Both the position numbers and the translations under genes were made by a program. From Cloeon dipterum (lineage: Eukaryota; Arthropoda; Insecta; Ephemeroptera; Baetidae), in contig NC_088789.1 of assembly GCF_949628265.1 (NCBI RefSeq), forward strand, positions 24,359,883-24,423,882: 64,000 nt of DNA, in the 5' to 3' direction. How positions within the stretch are numbered: the first letter of the stretch is position 1; the number at the start of each line of letters is the position of its first letter. The notes under the pieces were generated by a model, which saw only the letters and a program-made list of their open reading frames with translations, had not been told where the DNA came from and searched no databases. Positions 54,601-64,000 of the stretch are shown here, in pieces.

Positions 54601-57600
54601 CGCACATAATAATTGTGTTTATTTTACCGGCACCGAATGGAGGGACAACGAGCCTGCTAATGGCACCGTTTGCCGCGGGCGGGCCGCCGTTTGCTGTTTA
54701 TGCGGCGTGCACAGCATGCAAATTTTATGCTAACAGCCGCATACGCTTCGCAAACAAACACGCTTATGACAAGTTTGCCGCAGTTTCAAATATTCACGCG
54801 AACCGCCGCTGAAACGCCGACTCTAGTTCGACCTGACACACGCGCTGCAAATCTTATTAGTTTGAAGCTGAAGCAATCTTACAAAGCACTCGAGTGTGTG
54901 TTTATATGTGCAAATAGAAGCGATGCACTTGAAGCGGATTACGGATGCAATGCTTTGGAAATAATTCATTCCAATGGCAGGATAAACGTGATAAATGCCT
55001 TTGCTTAATTTGTACGACTTCTTGAATTTAGTATTGAAAGTTGTTGGAGTCACACTCCCTTCGTTTCAAACTATATCTTGTTATTTAGAGTTTTTTTTCT
55101 TCGGTTTTTCTAGTTTCCTACTTTTGAAGCTTATGGCTTTGAATAAAATATGGTGACAACAACGCCATTTTATCAATGGGATATTTTTTATCAATTTGTG
55201 TAAGAGTTTCTTTAATTTTTTGTAATAATATCATTTTCTCTCGGCATTGATTGATCCTCCATCATAATTCCTCAGATGAAGCCTGAAATCTCTCGGATTC
55301 CAATAAAAATAGGAATTTCGGTACAAAATATAGAAATCTTATAAAATGGCTCTTCTGTTATAAATTTTAATTAGATCTTTCAAAACATTTTTAAAGCAAA
55401 CTATAATTTTTGCCACGTTTCAAGTATTTTTAATAAGAACCTGAGAATTTTATTTAAGGTTTTTTTATCTCTATAATTTTAAAAATTTAATGCATCACAA
55501 TCAGTAGCCAAGTACGTAGTTGTATCAATGGTCTAAAAATTAATGAGCATGTGAAAAAACATGCCACTATATAGTAAAAAATTTTGTTACCTTTTGTCTT
55601 GGAGGAAATAACGGGAAGTGAGCTCATACTAGAAAAAAGATATCCCAAAAATATCACTATTATAAATCTTTGGCTGTCACATACGCCTTGCAGAGAACTG
55701 GAAACTGCGCCGCGGAACAGTCTTTCAGTGCGGGTTGCATATCGTTGAAGTCGCTTCGTTTTTATTTTATAGAAGTGAAATAAAAGAGGTATTTATTCAA
55801 CTATCAAAAAAATTGTCTGTTTTATAATTTTTTAGGGCATAATTGAGCAACATAATATACAAATTATATTTAAAGAAATAATCAAGGTTATTTATTAGTT
55901 CTGTGAGTGAAAATCCACAATTTACCACATGTTTTGTACCAGTTTACTTTTAAAGTAAAAATGTTCTGAAATGGAATGATTCCCTCATATCTACGAAATA
56001 ACTAAAGAGGTATCAAAATTTTTAATGAAAACTATTTTTTATGCGTGAAAATTTGTTTTTTGGACTTTTAAAACGTAAAAAAATATGGAAAGACTGAATA
56101 TTTATAGTATTCAACAATTTGTTTACACGAATCATTACTTTTGCACCCATGCAGAGATTATCGGTGGTGAGATGGTAAATTTCTAGTTAGGTTTAAAAAT
56201 TGCATGACTCGTTAAACAGGTTCCAAAAAAAAATTTCAAGTTGTAAGTCGGTATTTCTGAACTAAAAATAATTAATAATTAATTTATTTGACCTGCAAGA
56301 TTTTTTGAAATTACACTATATATCTAAAACATTCCAAAGCATTGTTTATTTTGATGGAAAACCCCTCCTTTAGGCGTGACAAAAATGTTTTAAATGTTTG
56401 AGGAAGTGAGCTTATGAAATAAATTTGGTTTTGTAGATAAATACAATATATAACTCATTTAATTTGGGTAGATAGATAAACTTTAAGTGACATTTAAGCT
56501 CCATTTGTTCTAAAAAAAAATCCAGTTCATTGTCACCACCTCTTTGTGGTGGATTAAAACAGCCATTCTCGTAAAAAGAGCCAGAGGGCATCTGCAGTAA
56601 AAATCATTGGCGGCATGTAGTAATGAGAAAGTTTGGTTAACGACGCCGGCGACGGCTGGCTGGCTGGCTAGCTGGCTGGATCTCCATAAAAAGCATTCTT
56701 TATGGCTAATAACTTACAGGTCAGTCGAACTCTGAGCGGAATCACCGCAGGAGCGTCGCTCGGCATATTTGTGCTGGGGATGACGGTGCCGTGGCTTAAT
56801 GCAAAAGTATTCTCCAACTTGAAACTATTCCGAGAGCAGAGAGCTAATTAATCGCAAAAAGGGGGTGCTGTACGGCGGCATCGCAAGCCTGTTCTCGGCT
56901 GGCTTCGTCGCCTTTGGATCGCAGCACGCCCTCAGGAGTGGCACGCTCAGATTCGCCAACAGGCCGCTTTCGGTTGACGGCTGCCTTTACGACTTCCCCG
57001 CCACCAACGCGACGCTCAACCACGAGTAAGTAAGTGCCAAGGTTCGCACGATTTTGTCCGTCCGGTTTTCTCCAAGGTTTTTTTCTGGAAAAAATATAAT
57101 AAACAGCAAGACATATCCTGTTTTTCTAGATGATGGTTTTTCTCAAAGTTTTAGCAAATTCATTTATTATTTGCGAAAGCCCTTGGTGTCTGAAGCGGCC
57201 AATGGATGGCGCCAGAGATTTTTTTTAGTCTTTAGACACTTTAACGCTCTGATTTCAGACTAAATCCTGTCACTGTGCATTCCGCTCAGCAAATTGCCAT
57301 AGAATGGTCATTGGAAAGATCTCTTATTTAAAAAAAGTTCACGATTCTACAGCGATTGGTAGAATCAATTTTTGTTTACATCACATGAAAAGAAAACCTT
57401 TTAAATAATGAAAAATGCACAGTGGCAGGATCGAGTCTAAAATCACAGTGCCTTAAAATGGAAAATAACCACAGGTGCAATCTTTTGGTGGCTTCTAACA
57501 CTAATTTTAAAGGTTTCTGCATCTGGTAAAGTCACCAGTTGTATAAACCTCAGTGCTCAAAGCTGCCAATAGATGGCGCCACTGTATACTTTCGTAATAA

Positions 57601-58427
57601 ATTTAATTTTAAGGCACTTCCGCTGCGATTTCAGACTAAATCCTGCTGCTGTGCATTCTTCACTTTCTATGTTTTCTTTTCACGTGCTATAAACCAAACT
57701 CAGTCCAGCCAATCTCCGTAGAATCATGAAAAGCTATTTTTTGAAATATAAAATCTTTTTCAACGTTTCTACGGCGAATGGCTAGACTGATTTTGGTTTT
57801 CAGCCCATCAAAAGGAAGCATATTAAGTAAAGAATAAACAGTGGCAGGATTGAGTCTGAAATCGCTGCGGAAGTGCCTTAAATTAAATGTATTTCGAAAT
57901 TATACAGTGGCGCCATCTGTTGCCAGCTTCAAACACTGAGGGTTTATGCAACTGGTGAATTGCCACAAAATTTGTATATGTATTTCTTTTTAGTAAGATA
58001 GTGCAATTTTTTAATTTTCAATGCATAGAAAAATAATCATATAATATGAAATAAATCAATACATTTTATTTTCAGTGATTTTCATTGTATTTTCAATCGC
58101 ATTCCAATGTTTAACTGTCTCAAATGGGCTTTTTCTTCCAATCATATCCGCCCTTTGCCAGACCCTGGCCTCATATATGCACGAGGATTTTTTTAAAGGT
58201 CCGTCGAGGAGGCGTTCTGGGTATTCCGCATTTCCTACCTCTACCTGACGGTAGTGGGCTTCGTCACCATGGCCGTCGTGGCGACCATCGTCACCTGGAT
58301 CACCGGGCCGAACGACCTCAGCAAGATGAACCCCGACCTTTTCAGCCCCTACGTGCAGTTCCTCTTCCCCAAGAAGCAGCAGATTCCAACCGACGAGGCC
58401 AACGATGCTGAGCTCAAACTTTTACAA
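45665..58427 (+). CDS. SLC5-family sodium/solute symporter, gene 2 (tandem paralogue, 3' end unresolved)
   Basis: A sodium-coupled transporter, clearly a paralogue of the gene at 22635-42602. Exons read: 45665-45849, 46207-46366, 46430-46495, 49380-49431, 49488-49555, 51173-51327, 51396-51536, 52543-52651, 52717-52826, 54411-54597, 56720-56806, 56862-57025 and 58199-58427 (571 codons). Landmarks are FLDYFVFCSLMLTSAVIGVY (TM1), YLMGGKNM, SYISGVSLLGVPAEIY, GGLKAVVWTD, GNFFMWLSHIAANQAILQR, PGFPGIFIAGVFSAAL followed by SSMSTMLNSMSG, and GAFWVFRISYLY-type TM sequence. Matching exons have identical lengths except the first, the one at 52717 (110 versus 107 nt) and the one at 58199 (229 versus 226 nt). 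The start was set at the ATG at 45665, which aligns with the paralogue; an in-frame ATG at 45545 is an alternative. After 58427 there is either a splice (GTGCGC donor) to an exon I cannot recognise, or readthrough that adds 16 residues to a TAA at 58473-58475. Confidence 0.87.
46496..49379 (+). other. SLC5 gene 2 intron, equivalent of the 6.8 kb intron in gene 1
   Basis: 2.9 kb. Besides the family C element it contains a tract at 48129-48240 that resembles the hairpin at 23451-23588 (TTGCAAGAAAAAGGCAA, GCATGTTTGTTAAGC), and a CpG-rich block at 47460-47690. No exon is recognised. Confidence 0.5.
46878..47147 (-). repeat. TIR element, copy 1 (family C)
   Basis: About 270 bp in reverse orientation to the copy at 63495-63774. 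Shared blocks are GATCCAAGATGGCGTCTG, AAAAAGCTCTCTTT, TACGAGTGTCAAGAG and CACCGGACGCCATATCTG. The ends are GCAGCGGGG and CCCCCGCTGG. No ORF is conserved. It lies in a gene 2 intron. Confidence 0.75.
49556..51172 (+). other. SLC5 gene 2 intron
   Basis: 1.6 kb, AT-rich. I see no repeats or exons. Confidence 0.55.
52972..53412 (+). repeat. Family B element, full copy
   Basis: Starts AAAAGGAATGGTACTG and ends CCAGTATCATTCCACTTT. The interior matches 37950-38391 almost base for base (TTAGGATTCAGTTAAAGCC, GGACAGATCTCGACGAGAGG). It sits in a gene 2 intron. Confidence 0.75.
53636..53847. repeat. Fold-back element, degraded copy (family A)
   Basis: Contains AAAATTGGTTCTGC, GTCTAAAATCGCAGTG and GGGGCGCCATCCATTGTCGG, the right-arm landmarks of the 33229 and 57533 copies. 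The left arm is missing or decayed. Confidence 0.5.
54598..56719 (+). other. SLC5 gene 2 intron
   Basis: 2.1 kb. Positions 54640-54850 are CpG-rich; the rest is AT-rich. A short GGCT tandem repeat lies at about 56653-56678. No exon is seen. Confidence 0.55.
57182..57502. repeat. Fold-back element, diverged copy (family A)
   Basis: Starts CTTGGTGTCTGAAGCGGCC with AATGGATGGCGCC, and ends with AATCACAGTGCC, GTGGCTTCTAACACT. It lies 30 bp from the next copy in the same intron. Confidence 0.6.
57533..57957. repeat. Fold-back element, intact copy 2 (family A)
   Basis: TCACCAGTTGTATAAACCTC at the left pairs with GGTTTATGCAACTGGTGA at the right. The interior parallels 33229-33649 throughout, including the central GAATCATGAAAAGCTATTTT and TTTCTACGGCGAATGGCT. 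It is about 425 bp in the intron before the last recognised exon of gene 2. Confidence 0.8.
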
Positions 58428-61394
58428 GTGCGCGTATGCATGCGTTTATTAAATTTTGCTGGGCTCGACTCTTAACTACGGCTAACTTGAGTTTGACTTT
58501 CGGGGCAATTTATTTGATTAAGAAACAAACATCTAACTACTCAGTTTACAAGTGATGCGAGTAAATCAGAGCAGTGAAATTTAAAAAATGGTAATATATT
58601 CGCAAGAAATTCTCTCGCAAATTTGAACCAAGCAGATTATCTAAAAATATTAGTTTGCTGCTCATTTTATCTTTTAAATTAATATATACAGTAAAAATAA
58701 AACTAAACCTGTATGCATGTAGATCATAACTAAATATATTTACAATTATTTTATATTTTCGTAATAAAGTTTTATTTTATATTTATTATTTATTTGCAAC
58801 GTGAATTTAATGAATATTCTAATTGCTATATATTTAAAATTAAAAATGTTAATAATTTATAAAACCCTACGTTCTTCACAATTATCAAAACGCATACATT
58901 AATTTAGCTGTGTCCAACACACGCCTTTCATTTAACTATCTATATAAAATAATTAGAAAATTGAGTTCTGCAAATCTGATATTGTAACTATAAATTATTT
59001 GGCTTGGAACCTCTAGTTAATAATAATATTTTCAAAGATCTCGTAAATGGCAGTTATAAATATGCTTGTTCTAATTGTTGGCTGAAATTTAGTTCCCAGA
59101 AATAATGGATTGCAGAAATCTGGAAATTAAGCAATTCAAAGAGAGACTCTTCTTCTGTGCTTAAAGAACAATTTTAAAAGTTATTAAATTTACTGACGCA
59201 TTTTCCCTCTGCATATTATAAAATGGAGTTGATTTTAGCTTTAAATTTCAATAAATTTGCAATTTTACATCCATATTTTCTTCCTAATCTTAAAATATTC
59301 AAAATGGAACGGAGGAAAATATGCTTTAAACGAAATGATCACGTTTCCTTGAGACTTTTTGTTGGTGCACCAACGAATCGTTTATTTCCCAGCGGTATAA
59401 TAGCCGATATTTTTTTCCCTGCCTTAAAAGGGCAGATACTCCCGTGGATTGTCCTGCTTTTTGTCAATTGTGCTCCCTTCTACCGAACTCCGATAAAAAT
59501 AAATAAACCGTCTCACAGCGTTTGCTTCCAACACATAGAGGAAAATAATCAAATTTGTGTTGCAGAAAGCGGCAGAGGCTGGGGAGTGAACCTGACGAAA
59601 ATCGATGGACCTGACTGAGAAAATGTATTTTCTGATGCGACGCAAAGGATGAAATAAAACTTAATTTTCCAGCTGATTGAATGACTGATGCTGCCTTTCT
59701 TTCGCAAATAAAAAGAAATTCACGACCCCAGGGGAAAAATTTCTCGCTCAAAAGGCATATGATGACGAATGCTCCTATTGGGCAGGGGTGGCAGGCAGGG
59801 CAGGGCAGGCCGTGTGTCGCACACACGCATGCATAATTCAAAGAATGGCTGAAACTAGAGCAGACGTGGTGGGCTGCTCTCGAAACAACCTGTTCACATT
59901 TCACACACACACACATGGCGGGCGGGTCTCGCGAGGGAGGCTGCTTTAATTGCAATTTGCACCCCCGCTCGTCCAAAAGTCGTCCAGCCGCGTGCCCCCG
60001 GGGCGCGATATAAAGCTCGAGAGCTGGCAAGCAAGATTTGCTGCATATATATGAGGTGATACATAACTAATTACACTCCTTGGCCCCAGGTATGGGACGG
60101 GCAAGAAGGCAGCTGCTGTGACTATAAAGTAGCTCTCTGAATGCACTAGCGCGGTACAACTTCTCGCGCGCGCGTGAATTAGCGCCGCGCTTAATATGAA
60201 AATTAATTTGCTGCATTTGTTCCTTCCTTCGTTGGCGTATAACTAAATGTTAAATATTTATTCATCGAGCACGGCAGCAGCAGTCAGGTGTTCCGCAGAC
60301 GATGATTAAACGTACGCAGCTTGGATTCTGGACCGAATTAATATCGGCGAAAACTTGCACTTGCAAGTTCTGTGCTCCAGGCGTCGTGTTATTTCAATGA
60401 CTTTATTTGTTCCAGCTGAATTGAATTATGTTTCTCTCTCTCTGCGGTTGACATTGAGAAAGCAGTACCTTTGATTTGAAGTTCTGTACAGAATTGTTTT
60501 GATAAATTAATTAATATATGATACAAAGCCAAGATTACGTGTATATATATTATGTATTCCTCGTGAAATTTATTGTTCAAACAAGACGAGGACAGTTTCC
60601 TAGCCAAGCAAAGTTGGTGCAGCAGAGCAGCAGAGGCCGTTTTTGCAGTCACACGTACCTGCAGTATGCAAATAATTATAAATTGAAATATGTGTTGCAC
60701 AACACACACGATATTTATGCGCCAAACCACCGCCGTCGCCGCTCCCTTGTGGCTGGAAAGACGGTGTGGCCATGCAACGGTACGATGCAGCTCTCTGCTT
60801 GCACAACTTTGAAAGCGAGCGCACATACACGTTACTATATGCACAAGAAGTGCATTAATAACTTCGCAAGCCTCGAACCTCGAAGGAAGGTAGGAAGAAT
60901 CCCTTTGGCCGCCGTGCGGGGACGTCACGTTGAGCGCGAATTTAGCTCTCCACGTGTTTGAAGAAAGTTTGCAGCTCTAATCAGGTGAAACGCTTGACTT
61001 CTGATAGCCTGCTTTGGCCTTAATCCCACCTTTCAGATTAAACTATAACGTAATTGAATTTCTTTTCAAGCCGCCGTCTTATCTGTGTTACGTCGTAGAT
61101 TTTCCATTAATTAATGCTCTGACAGAGAAGCCTTGAATGCAGATACACTGCTATGCAACCTAACTATTGCTTTAGTAGTACTTTCGTCAGATCTTGCCTG
61201 CTCCACTAACTCATCCAGATTAAATTGGAAAATTAAATCGGTAGACTACTATCACTCGTAAACTTTAATAGGCGAAAACTGCCCCTCAGGGCTGTGAAAT
61301 AAGAACAAACTATTAATTTTTTTAGCGATCGCAAGAAAGTTATTTTGAGTTACATTTTTAAAGCGATGGTAAGTGAATTCGTTCAATTTGCTTT

Positions 61395-61804
61395 TAAAAA
61401 GGATTGATAATACAAAATCCTGGAAAATCCATGAACTTCAACCATAGGATTCAGTTGAAGCCAAAATTGACCTTTGTAAATATTTTAGAAATGTGGCTGC
61501 AAAGTTAGCATGCTTTTCAAATAGTCAGGACTGTCACCTTAATTTAATTCTTGTTTTATTTCCCAACAAAGTGTTCCCTAATATATTTTGAACGCTGTTG
61601 GACATATCTCGACGAGAGGAATCGAAATCTGCCAAGTAAATGTGGTCAAGCACTGTACATTTTGGAGAAAATTTGAATTTTGAATGTGGCAAGGTCAATT
61701 TTTGGACTATTGCAAATTGTAGATAACAAACTATTTATCAATTGCTTATTGCATCCAAGAATTCAAATAATTTACAATTGTCGTTCTGTATCGATTCACT
61801 TTAA
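61395..61804 (+). repeat. Family B element, diverged copy
   Basis: Shares ATAGGATTCAGTTGAAGCC, GGACATATCTCGACGAGAGG and AATCGAAATCTGCCAAG with the other copies and ends CGATTCACTTTAAG. It has more substitutions than the copies at 37950 and 52972, so it is older. Confidence 0.65.
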
Positions 61805-61821
61805 GCTGATTTACTTGCATG

Positions 61822-62170
61822 CAGGGTTGCAAAAAGCCTGCATTTTTTTTTTGTAAAAATGCAGTGCGTTTGTTTCATATTTTACCGGTTTCTTGCAGGA
61901 AATGTTTGAACCTCGTTTTTAAATAATTTTCTAATTATTAGCTCATGGCATCGACTTGCAATACTGTCAGAGATACATTTTTGGAGAAATTGAGGCAGCA
62001 AATAGCCGTTCAAAAGATAAAATCTGCACATTAGAGGAAATTTTGACCACTCCAACCGCAAATTTTAGATTTTGGCAGGGGAAATATGGATTAAATTCAT
62101 TTCTTACATTACTTGAGCAAGAAAATGGTAAAACCCGATAATAACCAGTGGTGAAAAAAACCGGGAGGTA
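61822..62170 (+). repeat. Possible transposon remnant
   Basis: Opens GCAGGGTTGCAAAAAGCCTG. Inside, TTTTGACCACTCCAACCGC followed by AAATTTTAGATTTTGG is closely matched at 5287-5330 in a PKC intron. A 61-residue open frame (61956-62141) crosses the shared segment. The family is not identified. Confidence 0.35.
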
Positions 62171-63494
62171 AGCAAATGCAGTCCTACTTGCATAATATTT
62201 ACCAAAAATCTGAGAAGAAAAAAATTAACAAAAAATTCGCTCTCGTGTACTCTATACAGTAGCTGTTTCGACTCCTAACAAAGGTCTGGATCAGCAGCTA
62301 TAAAATTATTTATTCATCCATGCAACATAGTTCCTGAAATTTCAATTTGATAACCTGATTTGACTGGCCTAAATAGATTTTGGGCGAATCAGTGGGACTC
62401 GACCTCGTCTCTCCACTCAAGGTTGGGACCACCACACGCGGTCATCAAGCATTCTGACAGGGACGTGCATCCCAAATGGTCGGCAAAATTGAATTTGGGC
62501 TGATTGACGCGGGCAGATGAATTGGACGGCTCCAGCTGGCGTGCGCGGCGCGTTGCAGCCGGGAGCGGCGGCCGCGTGTGTGTCCCTTCGGAGCCTATTA
62601 CGCGCACACATGCTAGTGAGAAGGCCGTGGCGCGTATGATTGGCGCATTTGCCCGATGGGAATCGAAATCCTCGCACCCCGCTGGATAATTACGGCCGGA
62701 TTAAATGGAGCGCTGGAATTACCAACGGCCTTTCGTTCTGAAAACGAACGAACGCTCGCTTTTCAATAGCGTATCCTCTGCTCTGCTCTGCTCTACACTC
62801 TCGCCGGGATTTGCGTGCTGTGTTTTATTCAGTGATTCGGTCAACAAGCATCGCTGGCAGGCAGGTCGGTAAACAGCGCCTCGAATTTTGTTTGCCACAC
62901 TTCATTTGACGCAATTTCTCCATTTCAGACGAGGCCCGCAGAGTCAATATAAACGCTTCTGGGCGACCGCACCTGCTATTTGTGCCGAGCACACACAAAT
63001 CGAGCAGCCGCCACGCTCGATTTTTCGATATTCACGCACGTTATACGACCTTTCAGCGAGAGCAATCCCATTTCGAAAATGGAAGTGCCACTTTTGTTTT
63101 TAGGGCCTTTGACTGCAAGCCCGGCCCGCTGATGGAAATTTTCATTGCAAACCAAAGCATTCAAGTTTGGAAAATGATAAAAAAAATGTGCTAATGCTGG
63201 ATAAACACTGAAAATTAAATTAGCTTCAAGACAAAAAAAATAATTAGTAAAATTAGTATTTTCAACTGTCCTAATAAGCTGATTTTATCTTAAATAATTT
63301 AAGATTCCTTTCTTTACATATGAAATTGGAATTTCTAGAATCAACGCCTCAATATGAATATTGAGCAAAAAGGAAGGATGAAATTTCCTGAATCAATGTT
63401 AAATAAGTATTATCTGATATTTTTTACTTTGGATTTATTTAAAAAATAATTTAAATGGTCCCAGAAAATTAAAATTCCCGAATATTCGTTTTTA

Positions 63495-63774
63495 CCAGCG
63501 GGGGCCAGATTCGTACGACGCGCAGATATGGCGTCCGGTGGAGTAGGGCGCGAAATATCGGTCACGTGAAAATGCGCGAAAAGAACTAAGCTTTCGTCAA
63601 TATTGTGACATACATATAATTCGCATTTCTTGTACTGATTGTGTCTTTTGTATCGTAAAAACAAACTCTTGACACTCGTACGGGAAAAAGAGAGCTTTTT
63701 GTTTCCCACATCCAGACGCCATCTTGGATCTGCGCAGTGCGAACCAATTTCATCGCACATCTGGACCCCGCTGG
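63495..63774 (+). repeat. TIR element, copy 2 (family C)
   Basis: Ends are CCAGCGGGGGCCAGATTCG and CATCTGGACCCCGCTGG, a clear terminal inverted repeat. The interior matches 46878-47147 in the opposite orientation. 280 bp. The minus-strand ORF here is incidental. Confidence 0.8.
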
Positions 63775-64000
63775 TTCTTACTTCTTAATTAACAAAATTA
63801 TTGAAATGTAGAAAAACACTCCCATCACAACTTAACTTATGTTTGCTTATTTTTCAAAAAGAAACTGTTTTGAAACAGTTCAAGCCCAGATATAAATGGA
63901 AAAGAAAGATGCAGGGAAAGCCAACAGTTCAATCCTGCATTCACGGCATATCGTGGACCCTTCTACTGCGAGCAACGAAGTTATGCAACCCGCTGGGCGA

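Larger units (their letters stand above)
58428..64000. other. Gene 2 downstream region with no recognisable gene
   Basis: I searched for a terminal SLC5 exon like the 21-residue one at 42537-42602 and found none. The stretch contains CpG-rich blocks (59750-60190, 60560-60960 and 62390-63170) with overlapping ORFs on both strands, and family B, C and related repeats. The long ORFs at 59223-59618 (plus) and 59464-60030 (minus) overlap each other and resemble nothing known to me. Confidence 0.5.

Noticed and set aside
60389..60961. 179-residue minus-strand and 147-residue plus-strand ORFs
   Set aside because: They overlap each other on opposite strands in a CpG-rich block, have no recognisable domain, and show no splice partners.
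62888..63194. Candidate last exon of SLC5 gene 2 after an acceptor at about 62929
   Set aside because: It would add only seven residues before a stop, with no likeness to the gene 1 tail. Other acceptors (59117, 61910) give equally short and unconvincing ends.

Overview
This is a eukaryotic, almost certainly insect (at least arthropod), nuclear window. It is AT-rich and intron-rich, full of short non-autonomous DNA-transposon-like repeats, and its proteins resemble insect proteins in family and domain layout. All exon boundaries below were read by eye from GT/AG junctions, reading-frame phase and protein-family continuity. No transcript evidence was available.

Layout from left to right. (1) 1762-6568, plus strand: the 3' part of a novel-type (epsilon class) protein kinase C gene, from the end of the C2 domain through pseudosubstrate, two C1 zinc fingers, kinase domain and AGC tail. 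Its first exons lie upstream of the window. (2) 6569-11660: gene-free, with the presumed 3' UTR and several CA microsatellites. (3) 11661-15229, minus strand: a complete 10-exon ERLEC1/OS-9-type gene, an ER lectin with two MRH domains, ending in KDEL. (4) 15758-17926, plus strand: a complete 5-exon snf gene (U1A/U2B'' spliceosomal protein), head-to-head with ERLEC1 across a roughly 530 bp gap that probably holds both promoters. (5) 22635-42602, plus strand: a complete 14-exon SLC5-family sodium/solute symporter spread over 20 kb. (6) 45665-58427, plus strand: a tandem paralogue of that symporter with matching exon phases and mostly identical exon lengths; its terminal exon could not be found. 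(7) 58428-64000: no recognisable gene.

The genes have no operon-like relationship. PKC epsilon signals downstream of diacylglycerol, ERLEC1 works in ER-associated degradation, snf works in splicing, and the two SLC5 transporters are a local duplication that probably divides uptake of small organic anions or vitamins between tissues.

The non-coding DNA has its own structure. I identified at least four interspersed repeat families, each with more than one copy here: a fold-back family of about 420 bp, a family of about 440 bp that includes one copy nested inside another, a TIR family of about 280 bp present in both orientations, and a TIR element of about 175-200 bp. There are also several single long hairpins. 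I found no CRISPR array, operon, phage or other dedicated novel system; the most unusual content is the repeat landscape and a few departures in the host proteins.
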